A stretch of 64,000 nucleotides of DNA, from the NCBI RefSeq assembly GCF_000281895.1, contig NZ_CM001558.1, positions 1,492,556 through 1,556,555 on the forward strand, read 5' to 3'. How positions within the stretch are numbered: the stretch's first letter is position 1; each line of letters begins with the position of its first letter. The stretch comes from Pseudomonas fluorescens Q2-87. GTDB lineage: Bacteria; Pseudomonadota; Gammaproteobacteria; Pseudomonadales; Pseudomonadaceae. Below, in pieces: positions 35,903 to 44,848 of the stretch. Made by a program: the position numbers and the translations under genes. The notes under the pieces were generated by a model that worked only from the letters and a program-made list of their open reading frames with translations, was not told the origin of the DNA and ran no database searches.

Positions 35903-36047
35903 TTAGGGTCGGTAGCGATATGGGGTGCCGTGACCAAGCCGAAAGGCAATAAATGCAGGGTTTGTTCCCGCCATGGAAGCGCATGGTAGCGTATGTGTGT
36001 CGGCAGTTGTATGGCCGAGCGGCGCGAATCCGCAAATTCGTGACCAT
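35903..36047 (-). pseudogene. Frameshifted C-terminal remnant of a phage-type tyrosine integrase
   Basis: On the minus strand the first frame reads [12 protein letters not shown], the box-II RHxxY region of tyrosine recombinases. After one frame change near 35977, the next frame reads [13 protein letters not shown], the following stretch of the same domain (usually NPAFIAxQLGH), before a TAA at 35903. The catalytic tyrosine region and everything upstream are missing or unreadable. It lies between folE and a block of AT-rich genes, so it is probably what is left of the element that delivered them. Confidence 0.75.
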
Positions 36048-36429
36048 GGGTCGTCGGGTTCAGGAGGTCAACCCTGGGCGGCGCCCTCTGCCTCGTAGAG
36101 TGTGGCTGCGGTCATCCATAACACCAAGCCTTAACTGCACGGGCAGATGGACGAGACAGGGTTTTTCTTTTGCGTAAGCGTAGGCATGCGTCTATGTAAT
36201 GGGCAAGACGTATTTAATGTGTCTCGAATATGTCGGCAGGCTAGACTCGTGTCAGAAATTTTGCAGCGTTATAGGGTGCTTATCGTCAAGCCGTGCGTTG
36301 GCAGGCATTAGATGACTCGCTCTTGTCGGGCGACGACTCTGTGTGGATACACTGCTTTTTATAAGGGCTTGACCGATAAAATCGACGGCTGTATTTTTAC
36401 AGGGATTCAACTAATCGGGTAATGCAAGC
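36048..36429. other. Intergenic stretch at the island edge
   Basis: About 380 bases with no supported gene. A promoter-like pair sits at 36369. The sequence is mosaic: GC-rich near the integrase remnant, AT-rich towards the VOC gene. I looked for a tRNA gene as an integration target and saw none. Confidence 0.6.
36369..36397 (+). promoter_or_regulatory. Sigma-70-like promoter of the VOC gene
   Basis: TTGACC, a 17-base spacer and TATTTT, ending 32 bases before the VOC start codon. Confidence 0.5.
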
Positions 36430-36801
36430 ATGGAGCTATCAAACGCAATTCCGGTATTTAGGATATCCTCTGAAAAGTTAGCCCGCGAATATTATGTGGG
36501 TGGCTTGGGTTTTTCGATAGATTGGCAGCATCGGCAGAATAATTATCCAGCCTATCTCCAGGTCAGTCGGGGCGCAGTTGTGCTTCACTTGACGGAGCAT
36601 GAGGGTGATGCGGAGCCAGGGGCAACGGTATTGATCCCGATCAACTTCAGCGAAATAGATAACTTGCATGCTGAATTGAAGGGGCGGCTACCCGCTAATA
36701 AAATATCGCTTTTGGCTTCAAGCCAGAGTCATGTGCTGCAGATAGATGATCCCTTTGGCAACCATATAAGATTTGTCAGTCGCGCCTCCAGTGATGACTG
36801 A
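36430..36801 (+). CDS. VOC-superfamily (glyoxalase/bleomycin-resistance-like) protein
   Basis: 123 residues. The beta-alpha-beta-beta-beta pattern of a VOC module is seen: IPVFRISSEKLAREYYVGGLGFSIDW at the N-terminus (split), VSRGAVVLHLTEHEGD in the middle and IDDPFGNHIRFV at the end. The pattern 'LHLTEHEGD' plus 'DDPFGNHIRF' resembles small bleomycin/antibiotic-binding proteins. It may bind or inactivate a toxic compound. AT-rich codon use differs from neighbouring core genes. It ends at a GAAA-loop terminator and is convergent with the methyltransferase gene. Confidence 0.8.
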   Translation: MELSNAIPVFRISSEKLAREYYVGGLGFSIDWQHRQNNYPAYLQVSRGAVVLHLTEHEGDAEPGATVLIPINFSEIDNLHAELKGRLPANKISLLASSQSHVLQIDDPFGNHIRFVSRASSDD

Positions 36802-36804
36802 AAT

Positions 36805-36831
36805 GCTGCAGCGAAAGCTGCAGCTTTTCTT
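36805..36831 (+). terminator. GAAA-tetraloop terminator after the VOC gene
   Basis: GCTGCAGC, GAAA loop, GCTGCAGC, then TTTTCTT. The tail overlaps the end of the convergent methyltransferase gene. Confidence 0.85.
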
Positions 36832-37447
36832 ATTTCAGTACCTTCCGCGCTACAAAAACGGCCCTGCGATTATGAAGCGAGGCTAACGAATAGGTCACAT
36901 GGAACGCGGTTAAGAGTCTGCTGGTCGCCTCAATATGGGTTTGAACCCATGCATAATCTTCAATGCATTCAAAAATCAACAGGCCGTTGTCGCTGCATAA
37001 AGACCAGGCTTTTTGAAATAGATCGGCAAACGATCGGCTGTCTTTGTTCGAATAGCCAAATCCGATACCAGCCCATACGACGCAGGGATATTGGGGTAAC
37101 TGCAGGGTTTCACTTCGAATATCGCCAACGCTAAACTCGGTGCGTTCGTAGTGGCCGTATGTCGCTCGTGCATCCAGGATGGCATGGGGGGAAATATCTA
37201 TACCGTGGTAAGCCCTGTTGCGGTTAATAGCGCCTCTGAGGCCGCCGACATAGCAACCAATATCGAGGATCTGTTCGCAATCATATTGTTCTATCAGGCC
37301 TGATATAACCGAGTAGCGAGCCGCCAGGGTGCTGTCGGACAGGTATCCGTAGGCACCTTTGGTGTGCGCCTCATCTTGGCGCTCCGGATCAGCGGTAAGA
37401 GCTTCCCGCTCATCATCTGAAAGGTTTTCTTTCTCTGTGATGCTCAT
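36830..37447 (-). CDS. SAM-dependent methyltransferase, class I
   Basis: 205 residues from the ATG at 37447, chosen because GGAG lies six bases ahead; ATGs at 37459 and a further upstream codon at 37486 are also in frame. Motif I is QILDIGCYVGGLRG, acidic loop YHGIDISPHAI, post-I FSVGDIRSE, and the end of the fold VTYSLASLHNRRAVFVARK. The acceptor is unknown. Low GC and island position suggest horizontal gain. It could modify a small molecule or a cell target related to the VOC and exporter neighbours (inference). Confidence 0.82.
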   Translation of the reverse strand: MSITEKENLSDDEREALTADPERQDEAHTKGAYGYLSDSTLAARYSVISGLIEQYDCEQILDIGCYVGGLRGAINRNRAYHGIDISPHAILDARATYGHYERTEFSVGDIRSETLQLPQYPCVVWAGIGFGYSNKDSRSFADLFQKAWSLCSDNGLLIFECIEDYAWVQTHIEATSRLLTAFHVTYSLASLHNRRAVFVARKVLK

Positions 37448-37529
37448 TACCTTCTCCATGGTTTGACAGTTGATACGCGAAATCATGACGTGTACAGAAA
37501 GGTTAACCCGTCCCTTTATTTGCCCGAAG

Positions 37530-38429
37530 TCATGTGGCTTCTTGAGGAAGACTATTTACTTTTTTACGATCCTTTTCAGGTGATAATTGAGCGAGAAGGG
37601 TGCCTGTTAATATCAATGCACAACCTATGCTCGCCTTGAGGGTTAGCGTTTCATTGAGAATCAGCCATCCTGCAAAGGCGGCAAACACTGCTTCAATACT
37701 TAGGATAATTGCACTGTGGGTCGCTTTGATGTGCCGTTGCGCAAGTATCTGTAGCGTAAAACCAATGGCAACGGACAGTACGCTGCCATAGAAAAGAGGG
37801 ATGCCGGCATTAGACACGCTGTCGAGTGAAATCGGTTCGCTCACAATGGCGATGGCCAGTGAAAGCACAGCGCATGTTCCAGACTGGACGAGGGCCAGTC
37901 TAATGGATGGCAGCCGATGGCCAAATGTCGACAAAGCGATCAGTTGAAATGCCCAAAAGAATGCACTAGCCAATGTCAATAGGTCGCCGGGGTTAATATC
38001 GAAGCTTCCATGGATGCTAAGTAAATACAGGCCCGCTGTGGCCATTACTATGCCCGTCCAAACCCCGCTAGAATATCTATGGCCAAAAAAACTGCATAGA
38101 ATGGGTACTAACGCAACGTACAGCCCAGTGATAAATCCCGTATTCGCTACTGTGGCATATTTAAGCGCTATTTGTTGCAGATTTATACCGCCAAAGAGTA
38201 TGAGTCCGATGACGATTCCGGCTGACCAATCCTTCCATGACAGCGTGCGTGTATTATTCTCAAAAAAAACAAGCGGGAGTATAAGTAAGGTGCCTAAAGC
38301 GAAGCGTATTCCCGTGAACCAGAATGGCCCGATTGAACTCATTCCTATTTTTTGTGGAACAAACGCACAACCCCAAATAATGGCTGCAATCAGCAGCAAT
38401 AAATTTGACATCATAACTTTTCTGTCCAT
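37530..38429 (-). CDS. EamA/DMT-family transporter
   Basis: 299 residues with ten predicted membrane helices in two repeated EamA halves (IAAIIWGCAFVPQKIGM at the start of the first; SLAIAIVSEPISL near the middle; ILNETLTLKASIGCALILTG in the last). This family exports metabolites such as amino acids, riboflavin-like compounds or drugs. The gene is AT-rich like the methyltransferase gene 82 bases downstream on the same strand, and the two may be cotranscribed. No clear ribosome site before the ATG at 38429; an ATG at 38414 is an alternative. The 290 bases upstream are AT-rich without a gene. Confidence 0.88.
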   Translation of the reverse strand: MDRKVMMSNLLLLIAAIIWGCAFVPQKIGMSSIGPFWFTGIRFALGTLLILPLVFFENNTRTLSWKDWSAGIVIGLILFGGINLQQIALKYATVANTGFITGLYVALVPILCSFFGHRYSSGVWTGIVMATAGLYLLSIHGSFDINPGDLLTLASAFFWAFQLIALSTFGHRLPSIRLALVQSGTCAVLSLAIAIVSEPISLDSVSNAGIPLFYGSVLSVAIGFTLQILAQRHIKATHSAIILSIEAVFAAFAGWLILNETLTLKASIGCALILTGTLLAQLSPEKDRKKVNSLPQEAT

Positions 38430-38720
38430 AGAACCATGCTGTCATCTAGCGAGAGGAAGCCGATTATAAGTAGAAGCTTCTTATCGTCAAATGAATGGTT
38501 TCAGCAAATTTTATGACTTTTAAAGCAAGCGTGAAAAAATTACTGAAAAAACAACAGATTGGATCCAATTTTTGGATTTATATTTTTTTAGCATAAGATT
38601 ATGGAAAACATCGACTTTCGATGCCCGAAACCGAGCTCAGACGGCCAGGAACCAACCTCTTGTTTCCCCTGAAGCCCGGCAAGGGCAGGGTTGCCTAATG
38701 CTAAACCGGTCAGTTGACGT

Positions 38721-39278
38721 TTACTCGTCGCGGCCTTCCATCATGGTGCGCTTGAGCATCACATAGACCGCTCCGGCTCCGCCGTGTTTCGCCTGGCAGG
38801 AGGTGAAGCCCAACACTTGCGGGTGCTGGCGCAGCCAGGTGTTGACGTGGCTCTTGATCATTGGACGCTTGCCGTCCAGTCGCACGGCTTTGCCGTGGGT
38901 GACGCGCACGCAGCGAATTTCGAACTTGGTGGCTTCGGCCAGGAACGCCCAAAGGGTTTCCCGGGCTTTTTCGACGGTCATGCCATGCAGGTCGAGGCTG
39001 CCTTCGAAAGGGATCTGGCCGACCTTCAGCTTGCGCATCTGGCTTTCCTGCACGCCATCGTGCGCCCACATCAGCTCGTCTTCAGGACCTACGTCAATCA
39101 CGAATTGATCGGACAAGCCGTCCACGGTCGTGGCGTCGGTGCGCACGGTGGCGGCCTGGCGCAGCTTGGCGATCTGTGCGCGATCGGCTTTGGGTTTGCC
39201 GGTCTCGGCACGATCGTGCTTGATCGGTTTTACGCCCTGGATCGCACTCTTGAACAGGGAAAAGTCGTCGTCTTGCAT
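38721..39278 (-). CDS. Smr-domain protein (SmrB/YfcN-like)
   Basis: 185 residues. The N-terminal 90 residues are charged and probably flexible. The Smr domain (about 95-180) carries LDLHGMTVEKARETL, VRVTHGKAVRLDGKRP and AKHGGAGAVYVML, the conserved DLHG and HGKG-like nuclease motifs. In Escherichia coli SmrB (YfcN), next to prmB, is the endonuclease that cleaves mRNA between collided ribosomes. Here prmB is also near, about 1.4 kb away and in opposite orientation. I infer the same role but leave the symbol empty. Confidence 0.88.
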   Translation of the reverse strand: MQDDDFSLFKSAIQGVKPIKHDRAETGKPKADRAQIAKLRQAATVRTDATTVDGLSDQFVIDVGPEDELMWAHDGVQESQMRKLKVGQIPFEGSLDLHGMTVEKARETLWAFLAEATKFEIRCVRVTHGKAVRLDGKRPMIKSHVNTWLRQHPQVLGFTSCQAKHGGAGAVYVMLKRTMMEGRDE

Positions 39279-39352
39279 GTCAGCCTCCGCGAAGGCCGGC
39301 CAGTTTACCCAAGTCCGACGGGATCAGGCGCGACAAAACGTCGGAAGGCGGG

Positions 39353-39673
39353 TCAGTCGTGCTTTTTCATCAGGTGCGGAGCCATGGCCAGCTCCAGGGA
39401 TTGGCGGGCGCGACGGCGGCAGCGACGCCAGAGCCAGACGCCCAGCAACAGGACCAGAAGCCCGACGGCCAGGATGATCGCCGACCCCAGCGGGGTGGCA
39501 TTCAGATCGCCCAGGGCAGGCGGGCGTCCCAGCAGGCTGGCCGCACCGGCCATCGCCAGCAGCACGCCGAGCGTCGCCAGGAGCGCAGCGATCGCCGCGC
39601 CAAAACGAAACCGCCAGTTGCTCTGGCCCTTGGGCCGCAAGCGACGTGCGTCAAAACCATCGGATAACTTCAT
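39353..39673 (-). CDS. Small integral membrane protein, hypothetical
   Basis: 106 residues from the ATG at 39673, chosen for its strong GAGGAAGG ribosome site. Two membrane helices (about 25-47 and 60-80) followed by an Arg-rich cytoplasmic tail (WRRCRRRARQSLELAMAPHLMKKHD split). No family recognised. It lies between the isochorismatase-like and Smr genes, all on the same strand. Confidence 0.65.
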   Translation of the reverse strand: MKLSDGFDARRLRPKGQSNWRFRFGAAIAALLATLGVLLAMAGAASLLGRPPALGDLNATPLGSAIILAVGLLVLLLGVWLWRRCRRRARQSLELAMAPHLMKKHD

Positions 39674-39790
39674 TCCGACCTTCCTCAATGGGTATCGGCC
39701 CTTCGACCGGAAGATGCTTGGGTTGTTCCTGAGGCCAGGGCAAATGAGAGGCTTTACGGATGAGCGGAGCAACAGCCGCTCACCAGGGCA

Positions 39791-40381
39791 TCAAGTGAAG
39801 TCGCGAGTCAGGGCCAGGGTGGCGAAGTTGTCCGCCATGATTGCCATTTCGGTCTGGTGCACATGTTCGGCGCTGAGCACGCCGCCCTTGTGCGGCAGGT
39901 CGCGGGTGGCGCAGGCATCCTCTACCAGGGTGCAGCGAAAGCCCAGGTTCTTGGCCGCTCGCACGGTGGTGCTGACGCTGGAATGGCTCATGAACCCGCA
40001 AACGATCAGGTCCAGCGGCCCGAGGTCTTCCAGGCGTTTCTTCAACTCGGTGCCATGAAAGGCACTGGGCAACAGTTTTTCGATAACCGTTTCGTCGCCC
40101 TGGGGTTCGAGCCCTGGAATGAATTCCCCGCGCTCGCCCTGTGGATCGAACAGCCCGCCATGGGTGCCCAAGTGGCGCACATGCACGATCGGCCGTCCGG
40201 CTGCACGGGCCGCGCCGAGCAATTGCTTGATGTTCGCGACGGCTGCATCCATGCCACTCAGGGCCAGGGGGCCGGCGAGGTATTCTTTCTGGGCATCGAT
40301 GATGATCAGGGTCGCTTGACTCAGATTGGCCGCCGCGTAACCACGGCCGCTGAGTTGAAACATCGTTTTTGGAACGGACAT
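39791..40381 (-). CDS. Isochorismatase-like hydrolase lacking the usual catalytic Cys
   Basis: 196 residues with an isochorismatase/cysteine-hydrolase fold. Asp29 in IIIDAQKEY and Lys102 in EKLLPSAF match the catalytic Asp and Lys. The nucleophile region reads CGFMSHSSVSTTVRAA; where amidohydrolase members have Cys (THMCVSTT), this protein has Ser135. The fold otherwise looks intact, including the LVEDACATRDLP strand. It may therefore act like true isochorismatases, which need no Cys, use Ser as nucleophile, or be inactive as an amidase. Monocistronic by spacing. Confidence 0.87.
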   Translation of the reverse strand: MSVPKTMFQLSGRGYAAANLSQATLIIIDAQKEYLAGPLALSGMDAAVANIKQLLGAARAAGRPIVHVRHLGTHGGLFDPQGERGEFIPGLEPQGDETVIEKLLPSAFHGTELKKRLEDLGPLDLIVCGFMSHSSVSTTVRAAKNLGFRCTLVEDACATRDLPHKGGVLSAEHVHQTEMAIMADNFATLALTRDFT

Positions 40382-40635
40382 TCTGGGGCTCCTTCGAGTG
40401 GGGCTTTTGCGACATTCTCCTCTGGCTGAGCGGTTCTGTGAATCGCTTCCATCGCAAGGGCCGCCGTTGCTGGCCTACAGCCTTGTCAATATGTTCGTCT
40501 TGTTCAATAGGCGACGCAAAAAACGGATGAATCCTACGTTTGGCCAGGCGCTTTTCTTTCGTCCTTGCGCCGCGTTTTGGTGGGATCGCGATTGGCTGGT
40601 AGACTCGCCCGTCGATTTTTCTGGAGTTTGCCGCC

Positions 40636-41544
40636 GTGATCACTTCCCGCCTTCGTACCCTGCGCGACCATATTCGTTGGGCCGTCAGTCGTTTCCATGG
40701 GGAGGATCTGTTTTTCGGCCATGGCACCGACAATGCGTGGGATGAAGCCCGTCAACTGGTGTTGGGCGCACTGCACCTGCCATGGGAAATTGCCGACAGC
40801 TACCTGGACTGCCGTCTCGAAGACGAGGAACTGGTCCATGTGCAGCGGCTGCTGCGCCGGCGCATTGCAGAGCGTATCCCGACTGCTTACTTGCTGGGCG
40901 AAGCCTGGTTCTGTGGGATGTCGTTCATCGTCGACGAACGTGTGCTGATTCCGCGTTCGCCCATTGGTGAGCTGATCGAAAAACGCTTTGAGCCGTGGTT
41001 GGGCCAGGCGCCTGCGCGGATTCTCGACCTGTGCACCGGTTCCGGTTGCATCGGCATCGCTTGTGCCTACGAATTCCCCGAAGCTGAAGTGGTGCTGGCC
41101 GATCTGTCGTTCGAGGCGCTGGAGGTGGCCAACCAAAACATCGAGCGCCACGGCGTCGATGAGCGCGTGTTCACTGTCCAGGGCGATGGTTTCGAGGGGC
41201 TGCCAGGGCAACGTTTCGACCTCATCGTGTCGAACCCGCCCTACGTCGATGCGGAAGATTTCGCCGACATGCCGGCGGAATACCAGCACGAGCCGGAGCT
41301 GGGCCTGGCCTGTGGCGACGATGGCTTGAACCTGGTGCGCCGGATGCTCGCCGAGGCGGCCGATCATCTGACCGAGAAAGGGTTGTTGATTGTCGAGGTG
41401 GGTAACAGTCAGGTACACGTCGAGGCACTGTACCCGGAAGTCGATTTTGCCTGGCTGGACTTCGAACGCGGCGGTCATGGTGTGTTCATGCTCAGCGCCG
41501 AGCAGTGCCGCCAGCACCAGGCGTTGTTTGTTTCGCGGGTTTGA
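40636..41544 (+). CDS. prmB: 50S ribosomal protein L3 glutamine methyltransferase PrmB
   Basis: 302 residues from a GTG at 40636. Motif I is [17 protein letters not shown], and the catalytic NPPY is in [16 protein letters not shown]. The N-terminal substrate domain with [22 protein letters not shown] separates PrmB from the related PrmC. It methylates the side-chain amide of a glutamine in ribosomal protein uL3 using SAM. It is separated from aroC by two minus-strand genes. Confidence 0.95.
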   Translation: MITSRLRTLRDHIRWAVSRFHGEDLFFGHGTDNAWDEARQLVLGALHLPWEIADSYLDCRLEDEELVHVQRLLRRRIAERIPTAYLLGEAWFCGMSFIVDERVLIPRSPIGELIEKRFEPWLGQAPARILDLCTGSGCIGIACAYEFPEAEVVLADLSFEALEVANQNIERHGVDERVFTVQGDGFEGLPGQRFDLIVSNPPYVDAEDFADMPAEYQHEPELGLACGDDGLNLVRRMLAEAADHLTEKGLLIVEVGNSQVHVEALYPEVDFAWLDFERGGHGVFMLSAEQCRQHQALFVSRV

Positions 41545-41591
41545 GCTGATTGATCTGGCGGAACTGTCCTGTTTAGACCGGGAACAGGGTC

Positions 41592-41726
41592 TTTGTGGCG
41601 AGGGGATTTATCCCCGCTGGGGTGCGAAGCGCCCCCGAGAAGGGCTGCGCAATTATTCCGGAAAATCGCATCCGCCGGATTTACGACTGCTGCGCAGCCG
41701 AGCGGGAGCAAGCTCCCTCGCCACAG
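41592..41726. repeat. REP pair, hybrid GAGGGGATTTATCCCC / GAGGGAGCTTGCTCCC
   Basis: One arm reads TGTGGCGAGGGGATTTATCC, the other (inverted) GGGAGCAAGCTCCCTCGCCA. The two arms therefore use different loop sequences. Confidence 0.85.
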
Positions 41727-41738
41727 GGCCGTCGGTAA

Positions 41739-42527
41739 TCAGTGACGCGTCGCAATCCAGATCAGCAACCCCGCCTGGAACATGGCGAAAGCCACCAGGC
41801 AGGTGATGGTGAAGCGAAGGCCGGTGTCTTCGCGCTTGAACTTGCTGACTTTTTCTTCCTGCTGCTTGAGCTTCACTTCCTGTTCCGCCAGGTTCTGCTC
41901 GGCTTGTTGCAGCATTTGTGCGGCTTCAAGGATTGTCACGAACTGCAGCTTCTCGGCGTTCCAGTCTCCCTGTAAATCACCCACCTGTGCTTGCTTGACG
42001 CTGCCCTTGAGGTGCTGGGCGTCGGCGTAGACCACTTCGAAACCCTGGGCCTTGAGAAAGCGATCACGGCGCAGGCGGGTGTCTTCGTTGAGCGCGTCCT
42101 TGTTGTTCAGATCGGTACCGTCTACCTGGTAGCTCGACCAGCGTTTTTTTGCCCAAGTGATGCCCTGGGCGGCGAGGAAGCGGCCAATACCACGGTTCAT
42201 CGGCTCCACTTGCAGATTGTCCGGCGAAAAGAACAGGCGTTTTTCGACGTGATCGGCCCAGACGTCCAAGTGATTCTGTTCCTTGCGCACCCGCTGGCCT
42301 GGCAGCTGGATGCTCATGCGCAGCAGGCTGCGTTCCTTGCTGTGGCGTTCGGCGTAGCTGAACTCGACAAACCGCAGCGGCCGCGTGCCCGTGGCGCGGT
42401 CGGTCTTGAGCGGGGCCAGCCGGAGCATCTTGTGGTGCTCAGCCTGCACGTCTGCCCAATGTAGTTCCGCCATCGGCGGGGCGGAAGCTTCGGCAGTGGT
42501 CTCGGGTGAAGTTTCAGTGTCAGTCAT
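41739..42527 (-). CDS. Conserved protein with coiled coil and C-terminal membrane helix
   Basis: 262 residues. The N-terminal 20 residues are Thr/Glu-rich and disordered; the middle 170 residues form a soluble domain of unknown type. A predicted coiled coil follows (LQQAEQNLAEQEVKLKQQEEKV), and the last 20 residues are one membrane helix (FTITCLVAFAMFQAGLLIWIA split). This looks like a tail-anchored protein with its bulk in the cytoplasm. I know similar proteins of unknown function at the same place in other pseudomonads. No function assigned. Confidence 0.75.
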   Translation of the reverse strand: MTDTETSPETTAEASAPPMAELHWADVQAEHHKMLRLAPLKTDRATGTRPLRFVEFSYAERHSKERSLLRMSIQLPGQRVRKEQNHLDVWADHVEKRLFFSPDNLQVEPMNRGIGRFLAAQGITWAKKRWSSYQVDGTDLNNKDALNEDTRLRRDRFLKAQGFEVVYADAQHLKGSVKQAQVGDLQGDWNAEKLQFVTILEAAQMLQQAEQNLAEQEVKLKQQEEKVSKFKREDTGLRFTITCLVAFAMFQAGLLIWIATRH

Positions 42528-42626
42528 AACGGCAAAATCCTGTCCAGGCCGGCGGGTCGGCAGCCAATGCGCTGTCCGACACCGGTTTATCGGCCGTTTT
42601 TGCCAACACTGGAGGGCTAAAATCGG

Positions 42627-43580
42627 TTATCGAGCAGCAATTGAGTCAATAAAATGCAAGATGCGAGTGCTCAGTTCGGCCGCCAGGGGCAGGTTGGGAT
42701 CCTTGTACGAGGCCAATTGCCGCTTCACGTCGCCGGGCACGATGCGCAGCACATGGTTCATGCCCTCGATCAACACCAATTCGGCATCAGGCTTGGCGGC
42801 CTTCAACTGCCGGGCGTCGTCGACGCTGACCTGGATGTCATGGCTGCCCTGGATGATCAGAGCGGGCATCTTCAGCGCAGCAAAGGCCTGGGCTGGGTCC
42901 TGGCGGAACAGTGAGATCAGGTACGGCTGTACGCTGGGGCGGAAGATGACTTGCAACGGTGGCGGCACGTTGTCGTCAAGCCGACCGGCCTTGAGGCTGT
43001 CGAGCAGTTCGTTGCTGCGCAGCATCAAGGGTGGCGGCAAGCGGCTGCCCAGTTGTTGGCGTAGCACCTGGTCGATGGGGCGGGCGCTGCCGGACAGCGA
43101 AATAACTGCGGCTGCATTGGCCTGGGGTGCGGCAAGGCTGGCGATCAATGCCCCTTCGCTGTGGCCCAGCAAGACCAACGGGCCCAGCCGCGGGTCGGCG
43201 CCAAGCTTGCGGCTCCAGGCCACCGCGTCGGCCACGTAGGCTTCCACGCTCAGGTTGCGTTCGTCCGGCGTGGCCGCGAGGCTGGCGGCCACGCCGCGTT
43301 TGTCATAGCGCACGCTGGCAATGTTGTGTTTGGCCAGTACCCAGGCCAGGCGCTTGAGACTGTCGTTACGCCCGCCATCGGGGTTGTTTCCGTCGCGATC
43401 CGTAGGACCTGAGCCGGAAATGATCAGGACAACCGGCACCGGGTTGTCGGACTTGGGCAGCAGCAGGGTGCCGAAAAGCTCACCGTTGCCCGTGTCAAGG
43501 CTGATGGGGCGTTGCAACACTGTGGCCTGGGCCAGGCCAGTGAACAGGGTCAGACTCAAGACAAGCAGCTTTAACATCAT
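42627..43580 (-). CDS. Exported alpha/beta hydrolase
   Basis: 317 residues from the ATG pair at 43580, beginning with a signal peptide (MMLKLLVLSLTLFTGLAQA, cleavage before TVLQRP). The alpha/beta hydrolase triad is readable: nucleophile Ser in GHSEGA, Asp in IIQGSHDIQVS and His in EGMNHVLRI. The oxyanion-hole region is VLIISGSGPTDRDGNN, shared with periplasmic esterases and lactamase-like dienelactone hydrolase relatives. Substrate unknown. Divergent from aroC with 140 bases between. Confidence 0.87.
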   Translation of the reverse strand: MMLKLLVLSLTLFTGLAQATVLQRPISLDTGNGELFGTLLLPKSDNPVPVVLIISGSGPTDRDGNNPDGGRNDSLKRLAWVLAKHNIASVRYDKRGVAASLAATPDERNLSVEAYVADAVAWSRKLGADPRLGPLVLLGHSEGALIASLAAPQANAAAVISLSGSARPIDQVLRQQLGSRLPPPLMLRSNELLDSLKAGRLDDNVPPPLQVIFRPSVQPYLISLFRQDPAQAFAALKMPALIIQGSHDIQVSVDDARQLKAAKPDAELVLIEGMNHVLRIVPGDVKRQLASYKDPNLPLAAELSTRILHFIDSIAAR

Positions 43581-43722
43581 CACGCCATTAGTTGCGAAGG
43601 TGCCGGTTGGACTGGCGGGCACCGATAAGGTTCGAGGATGAACTACGCAGGGAGCCTGCGTATACTGGCGTCCATTACGAATCCAAGGTTGAGTCTCTCA
43701 GCGATTTCACGGAGCACCCTGC

Positions 43723-44814
43723 ATGTCCGGCAATACCTACGGCAAGCTGTTCACCGTCACCACCGCGGGCGAAAGCCATGGCCCGGCGTTGGTCGCCATT
43801 GTCGACGGCTGCCCGCCCGGCGTGGAGATTTCCCTGGACGATCTGCAACGTGACCTGGACCGCCGCAAGCCCGGCACCAGCCGCCACACGACCCAGCGCC
43901 AGGAAGCCGATGAAGTCGAAATCCTCTCCGGCGTGTTCGAAGGGCGCACCACCGGCTGCGCGATTGGCCTGCTGATCCGCAACACCGACCAGAAGTCCAA
44001 GGACTACTCGGCAATCAAGGATCTGTTCCGTCCGGCTCACGCCGACTACACCTACCACCACAAATACGGTGAGCGCGACTACCGTGGCGGCGGGCGCAGT
44101 TCGGCCCGGGAAACGGCCATGCGCGTGGCAGCGGGGGCAATTGCCAAGAAATACCTGGCCAGCCAGGGCATTGTGATTCGTGGTTACATGAGCCAGTTGG
44201 GGCCTATCGAAATCCCGTTCAAGACCTGGGATTCGGTGGAGCAGAACGCGTTTTTCTGCCCCGACCCGGACAAAGTGCCGGAGCTTGAAGCCTACATGGA
44301 CCAACTGCGCCGGGACCAGGATTCGGTCGGCGCGAAGATTACCGTGGTGGCCGAAGGGGTGATGCCTGGCCTGGGCGAGCCCATCTTCGACCGCCTCGAC
44401 GCCGAGCTGGCCCACGCCCTGATGAGCATCAACGCCGTGAAAGGCGTCGAGATCGGCGCCGGTTTCGCCTGCGTCGCCCAACGTGGCACCGAACACCGTG
44501 ACGAACTGACCCCGCAAGGTTTCCTCAGCAACAACGCTGGCGGCATCCTCGGTGGCATTTCCTCGGGCCAGCCGATTATCGCCCACCTGGCCTTGAAGCC
44601 CACGTCCAGCATCACCACGCCGGGTCGCTCCATCGATATCCATGGCAACGCCGTGGACGTGATTACCAAGGGGCGCCATGACCCGTGCGTCGGCATCCGT
44701 GCCACGCCTATCGCCGAAGCGATGATGGCCATTGTGCTGATGGACCACTTGCTGCGCCATCGTGGCCAGAACGCCGACGTGCGGGTCGGCACCCCGGTGT
44801 TGGGCCAGCTCTGA
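43723..44814 (+). CDS. aroC: Chorismate synthase AroC
   Basis: 363 residues, the usual length. Chorismate synthase signatures [18 protein letters not shown] (residues about 16-33), [20 protein letters not shown] and the C-terminal [17 protein letters not shown] are complete. It makes chorismate from 5-enolpyruvylshikimate-3-phosphate with reduced FMN, the last step of the shikimate pathway. The MFS gene follows by 34 bases. Confidence 0.97.
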   Translation: MSGNTYGKLFTVTTAGESHGPALVAIVDGCPPGVEISLDDLQRDLDRRKPGTSRHTTQRQEADEVEILSGVFEGRTTGCAIGLLIRNTDQKSKDYSAIKDLFRPAHADYTYHHKYGERDYRGGGRSSARETAMRVAAGAIAKKYLASQGIVIRGYMSQLGPIEIPFKTWDSVEQNAFFCPDPDKVPELEAYMDQLRRDQDSVGAKITVVAEGVMPGLGEPIFDRLDAELAHALMSINAVKGVEIGAGFACVAQRGTEHRDELTPQGFLSNNAGGILGGISSGQPIIAHLALKPTSSITTPGRSIDIHGNAVDVITKGRHDPCVGIRATPIAEAMMAIVLMDHLLRHRGQNADVRVGTPVLGQL

Positions 44815-44848
44815 TGGCTGGCCTGCCGACTGCCGTGGCCTGACGACC

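Noticed and set aside
35238..36047. FolE with an 83-residue N-terminal extension
   Set aside because: The extension is the decayed integrase frame and has no relation to FolE; the true start at 35798 fits the family.
36001..36080. Possible tRNA gene as integration target beside the integrase remnant
   Set aside because: The stretch has a GGGTTC-like piece but no cloverleaf could be drawn; it is the reverse side of the integrase fragment.
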